This document shows, one piece after another, positions 16,807-29,827 of a DNA stretch of 64,000 bases. Source of the DNA: Mesorhizobium sp. WSM2240 (GTDB lineage: Bacteria > Pseudomonadota > Alphaproteobacteria > Rhizobiales > Rhizobiaceae); NCBI RefSeq assembly GCF_040438645.1, contig NZ_CP159253.1:930001-994000 (forward strand), given 5' to 3'. The number at the start of each line of letters is the position of its first letter. The stretch's first letter is position 1. The notes under the pieces are model-generated. The model was not told the DNA's origin. It searched no databases and saw nothing but the letters and a program-made list of their open reading frames with translations. Made by a program: the position numbers and the translations under genes.

Positions 16807-19215
16807 TCAGGCCGCTTCCACTTCGACTTCGATGCCGATCGCATTGGCGATTTCGGTGTAGCGATCGATGGTCGTCTGCGCGCAGGGTAAGAATGAGGGC
16901 ATAGCGCACTTCCCTGTCATAGCGTTCGAGACGCTTTTTCTCACGCCACCAGCCGCCGGTCGGATAGACCGCCAGGCCGTGGCGATTGGCAAGGTCGGCA
17001 GCCGTACCTTCCCATATGTCAGAGTGAAGGGAACCGCGGTCCCGAAGGCGCGGGCCGAGAACCCATCCGTCGTCTTGTCCGCCGCCGTAGGCGCCATCTT
17101 CCTCCTCACGCGCGGCCGCATTGATGCGTCCTCGGAAGGTATCCACATCCTCTTCGGGCCGCTTCACGGCAAAACGGAGACCGTGCGAGGCGTAGCGATG
17201 GCGCTTCGTCCAGCCCCGCTCCCCCGGATTGGGCTCTATGAAATAGCTCAGCGTCACGCGCAGTTCGACTTGTCCCTCGCCAAGCCCCTCCAGCGTCTCA
17301 GCCGGCCACGGCAGATCGTCGAAGATCATATCGCGGGTCTTGATGGCCGATCCGTCAAGGAAGAAGGGCTGCATCACGCTTTCGATCACAAGCGTCACAT
17401 CATTGGCCTGGCTGCGGATCGCCTTGCCCAAATCAGGAACGCCATATCCATAGCGACGCAGCAGAACCCGTTTGTGGGTCTGTTTCGGATTGACCGGAAG
17501 ATGCCCGCGCATGGCCGGGGTCCAGTCGGCGGAATGAACGATCAGCCCCCTGACCGTTTCGGGCCAATGCCCCGCGCGGTCGGCCAATATCTGCGCTGCC
17601 ATGCGAGAAGCCAGGGCCGTTGCAGCGCTCGTGTCCGCGATAACGTTGAAGTAGCCGGCTTGCAGACGATTATTCGTTGTCAGCAGGGTAAGGTCATCCA
17701 GATGATCGCTGTCGCCATTGACGGGATTGACGCCGTAATTGCCGCCTTCGAACACGATATCAGGCTTGATCGGCCACTCATTCTGCCATGTAAGGGATGT
17801 CCGGCTGAGCGGCGAGAGATCGCCGGCGGAGGCCATCGGACTCCACCCGGCAAAGGTCGCATCGGTGATGGTGCATTTCTCAGTCACCGCTCCCACCGTC
17901 AGGGCGTTCCACGCCTGTGCGGGGCTCTCGATCGGCGCGGCATCATTCTTATCAAGATACTCGGCTGCCGGATAAAGAGCGTTCACGTTGCCTGCCGAAA
18001 GGACGACAATGCGCGGGGTATCACCGTCGCCATAGGCCAGTTCATCAAGGGCTGCTGACCATGAGGACGGGTGCCCCCGCCAATGATCGCCCGCGCTGGT
18101 AACGGCAAGGCAGAAAACCCGCGAACGCTCCGGCGCTTGTATCTCGGCCCGGCTCATCGCCTCCGCAGTGATGTAGCCATAGAGATCGGGATCGTTCGCT
18201 CCCTGATCCGGCAGGATTTTCACCGACTCCAGAACATGGCTCAGGCTGAGCGGGTTGGTGCTAGCCAGAGGATCGATCAGATCCCGTTCCACGACTGCTG
18301 ATCCCCTGCATTAAGGACCGGCGCGATCAGCGGATGAGGGCGCGTCGACCCGGAATCCAGAATACAGACTGCCGGCGCGGTGGCATCAGGGATCTCCAGC
18401 CGCTCCGTCAACTCGTCACTCCAATCGCGCTGCTCAGTCGGGTCCATCGCTAGGAACACGGATGGCGTATCTCGCGCGAGCAGCAACTCAGCAATGGCAT
18501 CGGTATTGGAAACGATCATGCCGATCTGATCGGGCGTCGCGAGCACGAGCACGACCTCACGCTCTGGAAAACGGACGACATGCTCTCGCAATACGATGTC
18601 AAGAATGTCGGCCGCATGTTCAAGGATCGGCCGGCCTCCCGTGCGCAGCCAGACTTCCCACCAGGCCTGCTGTCCCGCCGCCGGGAACAGCTGAATGTCA
18701 TCCGTGAAGAGTGAGCGGGCATGAGCGAGCCGCACATCTTCCAACGAAGCGACGAGCGGCTGATTCTTAGGCTTGCCTGTTGGCGTCTCCTGCGTCCGGT
18801 AATCTTCGACCTTCTTGAGGTAGAGCTCCCGCTTGGCCTCCGGAACGAATACCGTGGCCGATAGGCGATTTTCCGGATCGGACTCTGCGGGTCGGACGGC
18901 CACCAGCTCGATATGATCCTGCCCCCGCTTGTCTTCGAGCTTGTCGAGCAGCGGGCGCTGCTCTTTGCCGATATCGAATTCTAGATAAAAGCCGGCTTTC
19001 CCGCCAGCGATCTCCGGATTGCGCTCCGCGGCCTGTTCGGCCGCGGCTGTGATCGCGGATGTCAGAGCCTGTTCCAGCCGCGCCGCATGCTGCGCGCGAT
19101 TACGCGCCGGGAGCACGACTTCGCCGCCTCCGCCTCTCGGCCACGTGAACTGCTCCCGCCGCCCGTTACCGTTAATATAAATGTGCTTGAGAGTCCGCTG
19201 TTCCCCGTTCGGCAT
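16807..19215 (-). pseudogene. ietS: IetS-like subtilisin-family protease, broken (catalytic-His segment deleted, frameshifts)
   Basis: S8-family serine protease of the two-gene IetAS anti-phage arrangement (AAA ATPase plus subtilase). The first frame (19215-18277) carries the N-terminal region and the catalytic Asp motif (AVCILDSGSTRPHPLI) and stops just after QQSWNG. The next frame resumes at DLIDPLASTNPLSLSHVLESVKILP and carries the catalytic Ser region (VIADTSAATALASRM). The HGT-type catalytic His motif, normally between them with about 20-25 residues, is absent from every frame at the junction near 18290, so DNA has been deleted with loss of frame. A second frameshift near 16885 moves the normal C-terminus (TIDRYTEIANAIGIEVEVEAA, ending at 16807) out of frame. 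It lies 9 bp behind the ATPase gene. The enzyme cannot work as written. Confidence 0.75.
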
Positions 19216-19223
19216 CAGTCCTC

Positions 19224-20201
19224 TTACCTATGCGCTGCCGAACGCCGCTCCTGTATGGAGACTGACAGGTCCTCGTCGGTGACATCACTACGATCGGCCA
19301 ATATCGCCCGCTTTGCGGCCTCATCAGCCGCGCGGGAGATTTCGGCCTGGCTAAGACCCGCTGCAAGCTCGACGGCCTTGCCCCAATCCAACTTATCGGT
19401 GTCAAAGACGACCAAACGCGATTGAAGTATCTTCAGTGTCACATCCTCGTCGGGGAGGTCGTACTGGATCACGTCATCAAAGCGCCGGAACAAGGCCGGA
19501 TCGAGCAGTTCCACGTGGTTCGTGGCGGCGATGATCAGGCTGTCGCTGTCGTCTTTCTCCAGAAACTGGAGAAACGAATTCAGTACGCGGCGGATTTCCC
19601 CGACATCATTGCGCTCGGATCGCCGTGAGCCGATGGCGTCGAATTCATCGAAGAGGTAGACGCCGCGCGTTTCGGTCATCGCGTCGAATATGATCCGCAG
19701 CTTTGATGCGGTCTCGCCCATGAACCGTGTAATCAGGGTGTCGAAGACCACTATGAAGAGCGGTAGGTGCAACTCGCCGGCAAGGGCGCCGGCGGTCATG
19801 GTCTTTCCGGACCCGGGCGGACCTACAAGGAGAAGCTTCCGCCGCGGCTGTAACCCCCGCTCGACCAGCTTGTGCTGCTGGCGCTGCTCGGTAAGCACTC
19901 TCTTGAGGCGCAGCGCCAGTTCGTCGGTCAAAGCCATGCTGGCAAGCCGCGTCTCTGAAAAACTGACCGATACCAGCGCGGCGAGATCGCCTTTAGGCTG
20001 GGCGATAGGAACCGGCCTGCGCGCCCGCTCGACCTTGCCGCTGCGTGCCTGATCGACGAGCGCCCGCAGTTGCTGGGCAACCTGACCGTGGCCTTTGCGC
20101 GCCTCATGGGCAGCCACCTGCATCGCGATGGACAGGAACTGATCGTCATCGCGGGCGATATGGCTCTTAAGGAGCGCTATGAGATGCTTTGAGGCCGTCA
20201 T
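19224..20201 (-). CDS. ietA: IetA-like AAA+ ATPase
   Basis: AAA+ ATPase of 325 residues with an N-terminal helical region (1-80) and an ATPase core: Walker A GPPGSGKT (127-134), Walker B YLFDEFDA (182-189), sensor-1-like IIAATNH, arginine-finger region LFRRFDDV, and a small C-terminal helical lid ending DLSVSIQERRSAAHR. It sits directly before, and in operon with, the broken subtilase gene. The pairing of this ATPase type with an S8 protease is the described IetAS phage-defence system; defence function here is inferred from that pairing. The ATPase itself is intact. Confidence 0.75.
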   Translation of the reverse strand: MTASKHLIALLKSHIARDDDQFLSIAMQVAAHEARKGHGQVAQQLRALVDQARSGKVERARRPVPIAQPKGDLAALVSVSFSETRLASMALTDELALRLKRVLTEQRQQHKLVERGLQPRRKLLLVGPPGSGKTMTAGALAGELHLPLFIVVFDTLITRFMGETASKLRIIFDAMTETRGVYLFDEFDAIGSRRSERNDVGEIRRVLNSFLQFLEKDDSDSLIIAATNHVELLDPALFRRFDDVIQYDLPDEDVTLKILQSRLVVFDTDKLDWGKAVELAAGLSQAEISRAADEAAKRAILADRSDVTDEDLSVSIQERRSAAHR

Positions 20202-20216
20202 ATCCGGTCCATTGCG

Positions 20217-20420
20217 TTAATTCGGCCATACGCCTGACAGGAACGGGCCACGAACACGATCAGCCGACTGATGTCGCAAAACCGCTCGCCGCGCAAGCGC
20301 GGATCGCGGTCGGATATGTCTATTCGGCTCCGGCAGGCATTCATGGCCATAGGCGAGAGTTTTGCCAAGCAGGAGACCGCAAAGCATTCCAGCCACGAAT
20401 ATGTTCGCGACACGGTTCAC
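20217..20420 (-). CDS. Small hypothetical protein with an N-terminal membrane segment
   Basis: A 67-residue frame beginning MNRVANIFVAGMLCGLLLGKTLAYG, a plausible signal peptide or membrane anchor, followed by a Cys-containing, Arg-rich tail without recognisable domain. The second half looks unlike a folded protein, so it may be a 5' fragment of a larger gene cut by the ietAS insertion, which starts 15 bp away. Function unknown. Confidence 0.35.
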   Translation of the reverse strand: MNRVANIFVAGMLCGLLLGKTLAYGHECLPEPNRHIRPRSALARRAVLRHQSADRVRGPFLSGVWPN

Positions 20421-20655
20421 GTCAATTCGGTGGAGGGTTCAATTCCCGCGTGCGGCGGACCATCGCGGGCGTTTTCCACCACATCAGCCCACAACACGCC
20501 GATCTCACGCGTTCCACAATACCACGATGGCGCAGAGCAACATTCTCTGCGCCTCGCTGAAATTCATCGGGTATGGATGTGGGCTAACCGGCAGCCAACC
20601 GATTGTGTCATCGTTTGTCAGTCCTTTCCTCCGGCAAGCCAGCTCCCAAGGCCGC

Positions 20656-21135
20656 TCAACCAAACCCGAGCTTCATCTTGAGTTCGGCGTTTTCCTTGCG
20701 AAGCCGATCGGCGAGGAGCTTCTTCAGACGGGCATTCTCTTCTTCAAGCTTCACCAGATCCTTGAGCTCGTCGTTCTGAGGTGCCTTCCCGGCAACCTTC
20801 TTCCACTGATAATAGGTCTGTTCCGATATTCCTGCTTTCTTGACAGCGGCCTTGATGCTCTCTCCCCGACCTGTCTGCTTCTCGATGTCGCCGAGCTTTT
20901 GGGCCCGCTCGGCTTCAGAGTATATTTTACGCGCTGCTCGGACCGCAGGGGATACAACCGCTTCAGCTGAAGCGGCCGGCTTGCTCGACTTGGCGGCTCT
21001 TGTTCGCACAGCACGTCCCTGCTGCCCGGTTGGCTTCTTCGGCCTCGCTGCCTTTTTGCTGGAGTCGGATGTCTGTTCTTGCACAGGCACCTCGGTCGGT
21101 GCCCGATTGGATTCGGTTTCCTTGAGATCGGCCAT
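20656..21135 (-). CDS. SyrB-like regulator
   Basis: A 159-residue protein starting MADLKETESN. The first ~75 residues are low-complexity, rich in Ala, Lys, Pro and Arg. Then comes a helix-turn-helix like that of IS3-type OrfA (YSEAERAQKLGDIEKQTGRG..IKAAVKKAGISEQTYYQWKK) and a C-terminal coiled coil (DELKDLVKLEEENARLKKLL..LRKENAELKMKLGF). This order matches SyrB of Sinorhizobium meliloti, linked to control of the nod regulator syrM. A start 14 codons earlier is possible. Members of this family are common on symbiotic replicons; whether this one regulates symbiosis genes is not known. Confidence 0.72.
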   Translation of the reverse strand: MADLKETESNRAPTEVPVQEQTSDSSKKAARPKKPTGQQGRAVRTRAAKSSKPAASAEAVVSPAVRAARKIYSEAERAQKLGDIEKQTGRGESIKAAVKKAGISEQTYYQWKKVAGKAPQNDELKDLVKLEEENARLKKLLADRLRKENAELKMKLGFG

Positions 21136-21349
21136 TAGATACTCCATTGCAATGCCCAAACATCTATTCTCCAACACAACATCAAGGACTTGCGAGCCTT
21201 AGTCAACATGGGGAGAAACCTCCTGCTCTGTAGGCGGCGCATCTCATTTACACAGAAGCAGTGCGTTATCGACGCACACGTGCAAAATCCATGTAGTGAG
21301 CGAGCGAAACTGAAGCCATCTCAGGCGCGCTGCTTGAGCTTCGCCCGGT

Positions 21350-21703
21350 GTTCAAGGATCATGATCTCGCGAAACTTCGAGAACATCTTCGCCGATTTCG
21401 GCAGCGCGGATGCTGTGCATGGCTTTGCCCCTGACCTTGCCTCGATTTTCCGCCTAGGACCTGTAGGCCTTGTGGTCATGGGGCAGAACGACGACGACGG
21501 GCGAGCGCATTTCGTGTCCCGTTACTTTGCCCCCCGGTGCGGGCATTTCCGAGGATCCAGTCACCGGGTCAATTCATGCCACGCTGGTTTCCTACCGGGC
21601 CAAGCGGCTGGGTCGCGAACGGCCGATGGCCTATCAGGCTTCGGCACGAGGCGGCGGGCTTAATTGCGAATTGACCGAAGATCGAATCTTTCCTGTTCGG
21701 TAA
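21350..21703 (+). pseudogene. PhzF-family isomerase remnant (C-terminal part, frameshifted)
   Basis: The plus strand encodes ADAVHGFAPDLASIFRLGPVGLVVMGQ, then DGRAHFVSRYFAP, then in the next frame GISEDPVTGSIHATLVSYRAKRLGRERPMAYQASARGG, a clear C-terminal half of a PhzF-type phenazine-biosynthesis-like isomerase. The frame change falls in a run of six C at 21530-21535; with five C the two parts join as FAPGAGISEDPVTG. The N-terminal half, with the catalytic Glu, is missing. No neighbouring phenazine genes. Confidence 0.75.
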
Positions 21704-21991
21704 TGCCGTGACCTTCATGAAAGCCACGATTTCCCTCCCCAATGGTGCTGCGTAGGCGCTCCCAGAACGGCAGCAAAGTCCACGACCAAGCCGGCGCCCA
21801 CTCGCCCGCGAGGACCGCGGGAAGGCTTTCCTACAGGCGATGACCATCCGCGACAGGCGCGATTCACGGCAACTCAGCGCTACTAAGCCAACATTGGAAG
21901 CGACGCATCGACTGCGACCCCTCGATCAATTCGGCCGAGAACACAGTCTTCGGACCGTTCCACGTCACAGGCGCACCCGTTCGGAAATGCG
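21704..21991. other. Intergenic stretch, nothing recognised
   Basis: Between the phzF remnant and the aldehyde dehydrogenase stop codon. No frame with protein character and no clear regulatory site. Confidence 0.4.
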
Positions 21992-23448
21992 TCAGATGCC
22001 GCCCATGCACAGGTATTTCATTTCAAGGTAATCCTCGAGCCCATGGCGGGAACCCTCGCGCCCGATGCCGGACTGCTTGATCCCGCCGAAGGGCGCCGCC
22101 TCCGAGGACATGCGTCCCGTGTTGATGCCCACCATGCCATATTCCAAGGCCTCGGCCATACGCCAGACACGCTTGAGGTTGGAGGCATAAAAGTAGGCGG
22201 CGAGGCCGTAGATCGTGTCGTTGGCCTGATGGACGACCTGATCCGCGTCTTCGAAGCAAATGATTGGAGCCAATGGCCCGAATGTCTCCTCTCGCGCCAG
22301 CGTCATCTCACTGGAGATATCGGTGAGGACCGTCGGTTGGAAAAAGTACCTTCCTTGCCGATGCGATTGCCTCCGCACTGGACGGTACCGCCTTTCTGGA
22401 CGGCATCGGCGATATGGGATTCGATCTTGACCAGAGCATGCCTGTCGATCAGCGGTCCGATAGCCACGCCTGGATCGAAGCCGTCACCGACCGAAAGGTG
22501 GCGGACTTTCTCCACGAATTTGTCGACGAACTCATCGTGAACGCTCGACTGGACATACAGGCGGTTTGCGGAAACGCAGGTCTGCCCGGCATTGCGGAAC
22601 TTCGCCTGGATCGCACCGTCAACTGCAGCATCAACGTCGGCATCGTCGAAGACGATGAACGGCGCATTGCCGCCGAGTTCAAGGCTGACCTTCTTGATCT
22701 GGTCCGAGCACCGGCGCATCAGCAGCCGGCCGATCTCGGTCGAGCCGGTGAAACTGATCTTGCGGACCTTGGGATTGGAACAGAGCTCGCCGCCGACCGC
22801 ATCGCCTTCGGAAGCATAGATCAGGTTGACGACGCCTTCGGGAAAGCCAGCCTGATGGGCGAGGGCGAACATTGCGCCAGCCACCAGCGGCGTCTGCTCA
22901 GCAGGCTTGAGCACGATCGTGCAGCCGGCCGCCAGAGCCGGCGAGATCTTGCGCGCCACCATCGAGGCCGGGAAATTCCATGGCGTGATCGTGCCGACGA
23001 CGCCGATCGGTTGCTTGATCACCAGCATTCGGCGGTCCGTCGATGGTGCGGAGATCGTCTCGCCATAGATGCGATTGGCCTCTTCGGCGTACCATTGCAG
23101 GTACGCGGCCGCATGCGAAACCTCGGACCTGGCTTCGGCGAGCGGCTTGCCCATTTCCGCTGTAAGAATCGCAGCGAGGTCGTCGGTGTGATCGACGATC
23201 AGCTGGTGCCAGCGCCACAGAACGTCGCTGCGCTCGCGGGCGGTCAACGCTGCCCATCCAGGCTGCGCGATATAGGCCTTGTTGATCGCAGCGCGTGTCT
23301 CCTCGACGCCCATGTCGGGTAGCGCTGCCAACAATTCGCCGGTCGATGGGTTAAAGACCTCGAAGGACCGTTCGCTAACAGGCGTGCCAAGTGCCGACAG
23401 TCGATCAATGGCTTGAAACAGCTCGGGGGATTTCAGGTACCGGATCAT
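21992..23448 (-). pseudogene. gabD: NAD(P)-dependent succinate-semialdehyde dehydrogenase, one frameshift
   Basis: Aldehyde dehydrogenase of the GabD type, which oxidises succinate semialdehyde to succinate in the GABA pathway. Start taken at MIRYLKSPELF (23448). The NAD-binding and catalytic parts are intact: FTGSTEIGRLL, the Glu in SLELGGNAPF, the catalytic Cys in NAGQTCVSANR. The frame breaks at a homopolymer (A5 on the plus strand, 22341-22345): with one more T on the coding strand GKEGTF would continue into FQPTVLTDISSEM and the normal C-terminus (MVGINTGRMSSEAAPFGGIKQ..GREG). Rejoined length is about 485 residues, usual for the family. A sequencing error at the homopolymer is a real alternative to a true pseudogene. 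Confidence 0.85.
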
Positions 23449-23870
23449 CGGTAGGCACAGGGGCAACACCGGGTTCCTCTTCAACGCTGGGACCATATAT
23501 CTTGGCAGGGCGATGTGCATCCAGCGCGCCTGGCTTTCGCATAGCGCCTCGGACGGACGGCGGGTAGACCCACCGTGATGATTTCTCAACTGCAAGAGGA
23601 CAATAATTGCAATTCCGGTCGATGCCTCGTCGTCCTCAGCAGGTCAAAAGCAGACCAATTGGACCAATCATGTCTACATTTGCCGGGTTGCCTCGGCATG
23701 AAATGGCGCGGGCGACCTGCGGAAAATTTCGCACGAATCTGGTTCAAGCCTCCGAGTCCCTGGTCTGGCGCTGGTGTCGGGAGCTTTCCGATATAGCGCG
23801 GTGCCTGACGCGGGCAGCCGACGCGTCACCGCTTTACTCACTTTGCAAGCCCACTGCGTTCGCTCCGATG
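23449..23870. other. Intergenic stretch between thiD and gabD
   Basis: No gene recognised on either strand. It should contain the gabD promoter and the 3' untranslated end of the thiCOSGED operon. Confidence 0.45.
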
Positions 23871-24647
23871 TCACTTCGCTCGAGCAAGGATGCAGAAGAC
23901 ATATTGCTTGGCGTTGCGCACGCTTTTCTCCAGCGACGCGCCGCACGCAAGAGAGGCGGCAATGGCGCTGGATAGCATGCAACCGGTACCGCGCATGCCC
24001 CGCTGCAAGCGAGGCGCTTCGAACCGAACCGCAGGGTGGTTCGGCTGCAATAGCACATCGACGGCCTGGGCTCCCACAGCATGCCCGCCCTTGACGAGCA
24101 CAGCTGTTTTGACAGTCCTTGCGAGTTTCTCGCCCTGAAAAAGAGCAGTTTCTTCGTCCGGCGCCGACACGGATCCATTCAACCTTGCCAGTTCGACCAG
24201 GTTGGGCGTTACGAGCTGGCAGATCGGCATCAGATCGCGAGTCAGTGCATCGATGGCATCGTCCTCCAACAGCTCTCGTCCCGAGGTAGAGGCCAGCACG
24301 GGGTCGAGCACCACAGGCACTTGGCGGTTGCACGCCAGAACAGCGCCGACCGCCTCGATCGCTGCCGCCGCCCCCAGCATGCCGATCTTGACCGCCGCGA
24401 CAGGGTTAGCCGCAAAAGCAGCGCGCATCTGGGCGGCGATAAGCCCCGGCGGCATATGCTCGATCCACTCGACCGATTGATGGGTCTGGGCAGTCACAGC
24501 GGTAACAGCAACGCACGACCTGAGGCCCAGCGCCGTAATCATCTCTACGTCGCGCGTGATTCCGGCTCCGCCGCTTGAATCGGTTCCCGCAATTACCAGC
24601 ACGTGAGATTGGGGATCTATCGCCACGGCGACGTTGCCTCGAGCCAC
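23871..24647 (-). CDS. thiD: Hydroxymethylpyrimidine (phosphate) kinase ThiD
   Basis: Phosphorylates HMP and HMP-P to HMP-PP for thiamine synthesis, ribokinase fold, 258 residues. Visible motifs: VLVIAGTDSSGGAGITRDVEMITALG near the N-terminus with the substrate-binding Asp/Gly segment, VKIGMLG, VLDPVLASTSGRELL, TPNLVELARL, and the C-terminal RGMRGTGCMLSSAIAASLA anion-hole/catalytic region. The open frame overlaps the end of thiE by about 30 bp, consistent with translational coupling as last gene of thiCOSGED. A slightly later start is possible. The last ~10 residues are unremarkable. Confidence 0.92.
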   Translation of the reverse strand: MARGNVAVAIDPQSHVLVIAGTDSSGGAGITRDVEMITALGLRSCVAVTAVTAQTHQSVEWIEHMPPGLIAAQMRAAFAANPVAAVKIGMLGAAAAIEAVGAVLACNRQVPVVLDPVLASTSGRELLEDDAIDALTRDLMPICQLVTPNLVELARLNGSVSAPDEETALFQGEKLARTVKTAVLVKGGHAVGAQAVDVLLQPNHPAVRFEAPRLQRGMRGTGCMLSSAIAASLACGASLEKSVRNAKQYVFCILARAK

Positions 24648-25222
24648 TCAATCGTGCGCGCTTCAGGATCGGCAGCGCGTACTATGTCGGTTACGACGGC
24701 GGCGCTCTGGGCGCCCTGCGCGAAGACACCGCCCAGGCGCTTGGGCGTCAATCCCCCGATGGCGACAAGTGGAAGGTCGCCGACGCGATGTTTCCAGAGG
24801 GCGATGCGGTCGAGCCCTTGCGGCGCCCATTTCATGGCTTTGAGTGTGGTGCGGTAGATTGGGCCGAGCGCGACATAATCGGGCTCCATGAAGATTGCCG
24901 TTTCCAGCTCGACTTTGTCGTGGGTGCTTAAGCCCAGCCTAACGCCCGCCCGCCTGATCGCCCTTACATCGGCCGAGGCGAGATCCTCCTGGCCGAGATG
25001 GACGAAATCGCACCCCTCCTCAATCGCGAGGCGCCAGTAATCGTTGACAATCAGCTGGCAGCCGTGGCGGTCGCATACCGTCTTTGAAGCACGAATCTCC
25101 CGGCGCAGAAGGGCTTCGCCCTTGTCCTTGATGCGCAGTTGCACCAGCTTGACGCCAAGCGGCACCAGGCGCTCGATCCACGCGCTGGAATCGACGATCA
25201 GGTAAAACGGATCAAGTTTCAT
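24617..25222 (-). CDS. thiE: Thiamine-phosphate synthase ThiE
   Basis: Joins HMP-PP and thiazole phosphate to thiamine phosphate. 201 residues from the ATG that overlaps the thiG stop codon (ATGA type). TIM-barrel motifs: [88 protein letters not shown] and [19 protein letters not shown]. Slightly divergent from the common ThiE type in the phosphate-binding loops, as usual for rhizobial copies in this operon order. Confidence 0.92.
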   Translation of the reverse strand: MKLDPFYLIVDSSAWIERLVPLGVKLVQLRIKDKGEALLRREIRASKTVCDRHGCQLIVNDYWRLAIEEGCDFVHLGQEDLASADVRAIRRAGVRLGLSTHDKVELETAIFMEPDYVALGPIYRTTLKAMKWAPQGLDRIALWKHRVGDLPLVAIGGLTPKRLGGVFAQGAQSAAVVTDIVRAADPEARTIEWLEATSPWR

Positions 25223-25992
25223 GAAAACGCTGCCATGCCGATGACGGGCGTGGAGGGAACGGCCATGTCGCGCGGCTCGAGCAGCCCGGCGCAATGTGCC
25301 TCGTGGCCCGCTTCCACCGCTTTGCCAAACGCCGCGGCCATGGCAACGGGATCGCCGGCCTTGGCGACGGCGGTGTTGAGAAGCACCGCGTCGTAGCCGA
25401 GCTCCATGACGGTCACGGCATGCGACGGCCGGCCGATGCCGGCATCGACGATCAGCGGAATGTTTGGGAAATGGTCACGCAGGCTTCGCAGCGCATCAAG
25501 GTTCTGCGGCCCGCGCGCGGAGCCAATCGGCGCGCACCACGGCATCAGGACCCGGCAGCCGGCGTCAAGTAGACGTCCGGCAACGACGAGGTCGTCGGTC
25601 GTGTAGGGGAAGACCTCGAAGCCGTCTGACACGAGGATGCTTGCTGCTTCGACTAATCCGAACACGTCCGGCTGCAGCGTGTCGTGGTTGCCGATCACCT
25701 CGAGCTTGATCCAGTTGGTGCCGAACACCTCGCGCGCCATGCGCGCGGTGGTTACGGCTTCCTTAACCGAATGGCAGCCGGCGGTGTTGGGTAGGACGCG
25801 AACCCCCAAAGATTGGACCAGCGACCAGAACTGGCCGCCGGTTTTGCCGCCGGAAGTTTCGCGGCGCAGCGAGACGGTCACGATCTCTGTGCCCGACGCC
25901 TTGATCGCTTCAGCCATGATGGCCGGCGAGGGGTAGAGCGCGGTGCCAAGCAGAAGGCGCGACGACAGTCTTTGTCCGTAGAGTTCGAGCAC
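25219..25992 (-). CDS. thiG: Thiazole synthase ThiG
   Basis: Forms the thiazole phosphate ring from deoxyxylulose phosphate, dehydroglycine and ThiS-thiocarboxylate. 257 residues, full length. Motifs: [49 protein letters not shown], the Schiff-base Lys in [24 protein letters not shown] and [31 protein letters not shown]. It follows thiS after 4 bp and overlaps thiE by 4 bp. Confidence 0.95.
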   Translation of the reverse strand: MLELYGQRLSSRLLLGTALYPSPAIMAEAIKASGTEIVTVSLRRETSGGKTGGQFWSLVQSLGVRVLPNTAGCHSVKEAVTTARMAREVFGTNWIKLEVIGNHDTLQPDVFGLVEAASILVSDGFEVFPYTTDDLVVAGRLLDAGCRVLMPWCAPIGSARGPQNLDALRSLRDHFPNIPLIVDAGIGRPSHAVTVMELGYDAVLLNTAVAKAGDPVAMAAAFGKAVEAGHEAHCAGLLEPRDMAVPSTPVIGMAAFS

Positions 25993-25996
25993 GCGA

Positions 25997-26177
25997 TCAG
26001 CCCCCCTTCATCGGTGAGAGGATTTCGATGCGATCGCCCTCGGTGAGCCGGCAGCGATCGCGCTCCCTGGCCGGAACGACCTCGAAGTTGACTGCGGTAG
26101 CGAGCCAGCCGCCTTCGAAATCGAGCTCGGCGAGCAGTGCGGCGAGCGTCTTGGCCGCGACGTCGCGGTTCTGGCCG

Positions 26178-26194
<17 letters not shown>
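25997..26194 (-). CDS. thiS: Sulfur carrier protein ThiS
   Basis: Ubiquitin-fold sulfur carrier, 65 residues, beginning at a GTG ([12 protein letters not shown]) that lies inside the 3' end of thiO. It ends SPMKGG; the terminal Gly-Gly is the site of adenylation and thiocarboxylation. Adjacent thiG is its partner. Length and the C-terminus fit the family exactly. Confidence 0.93.
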
Positions 26195-28993
<2,799 letters not shown>

Positions 28994-29087
28994 TCATGCA
29001 TTGGAGACCCAGTTCTGTGCCGGAAGGATGAAAAGACGCTTTTCTCTACCTGCCGAAACAGGACCTCGGGCGTGAATTCCCACAAAG

Positions 29088-29192
29088 CGCTTGCACCGTC
29101 CCTACGCCAGCATGAACTGGATCAGGTTCAACGGGTCACTGCGCCGCAAAAGCCAGCAGTATCTCAGCCCCTTGCCGGGACTCCCCTGGTGA
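29088..29192 (-). ncRNA. TPP (THI-box) riboswitch upstream of thiC
   Basis: Minus strand shows the conserved THI elements in order: a G/C stem, GGGGCTGAGAT, a variable P3 arm, then GACCCGTTGAACCTGATC and CATGCTGGCGTAGGGA. It lies about 110 bp before the thiC ATG and should shut the operon down when thiamine pyrophosphate is plentiful. Confidence 0.93.
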
Positions 29193-29317
29193 ATGCTTCA
29201 AATTGAGCGGCCGATCGCCATTTTGTCAAGCGCCTTCGGGCGCATTCAGCCCAACGATGGCGACCGGCGGCCAATCAAACCGGGCGGAACGCTCACGCAA
29301 TGCGTGGGAGGGTAAGA

Positions 29318-29770
29318 TCACGCCCCGGAGACCAGGGCAGGGATGGCCAAAACCTCATTCGACTCGTCGAGTATGGAGAATTTGTATCGGCCGTGTGCGT
29401 CACGATCGACCGAATAGCTCAGGCGATCGAGTATGTGGTTGTCCTCATCAAACGTGACGATCCGCGGCTTCAGCGAGGTGATTTCAGCTTCGTCCAAGTA
29501 GATGGAGTTGCAGACGATGATCTGGTCGTCGGGCTGGCAGCTGCGGGCCGCGGCTCCGTTGAGGATGCAGCATCGCGAGCCGCGCTCGCCGAGAATGACA
29601 TAGGTCGAAATCCGCGCTCCGGAATTCCTGTTCCATATTTCCACGAACTCCATCGGCAGAATCCCGGCTGCTTCGCAGTGGTCGGGGTCGAGCGTTATCG
29701 AGCCATGGTAGTTGAGGTTCGCTTCGGTGACGTGGATGCCGTGCAGCTTGCCGGCGACTATTTTTCGCAT
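29318..29770 (-). CDS. panD: Aspartate 1-decarboxylase PanD
   Basis: Makes beta-alanine for pantothenate; cleaves itself to form a pyruvoyl group. About 150 residues starting MRKIVAGKLHG, with the self-processing site NYHGSIT (cleavage between Gly and Ser), ISTYVILGERGSRCCILNGAAARSC and IVTFDEDN near the end. Upstream in-frame Met codons at 29779 and 29788 are alternatives. The product is slightly longer than E. coli PanD (126). It is the last gene after bioZ, about 60 bp away, so the nad-bio transcript may extend into it, while panBC lie 10 kb away on the other strand. Confidence 0.92.
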   Translation of the reverse strand: MRKIVAGKLHGIHVTEANLNYHGSITLDPDHCEAAGILPMEFVEIWNRNSGARISTYVILGERGSRCCILNGAAARSCQPDDQIIVCNSIYLDEAEITSLKPRIVTFDEDNHILDRLSYSVDRDAHGRYKFSILDESNEVLAIPALVSGA

Positions 29771-29827
29771 GGGTTCCATCCAGTTCAAATAGCAGTGTTG
29801 ATGTCCTGTGGGCGGTTTGCAGCCCGA

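Noticed and set aside
16868..18058. 396-codon plus-strand frame
   Set aside because: Antisense shadow of the subtilase gene.
20420..20470. tRNA-like 3' end (GGGTTCAATTCCC followed by ACCA), possible attachment site
   Set aside because: The acceptor stem length does not place CCA correctly, and no D or anticodon arm could be found upstream.
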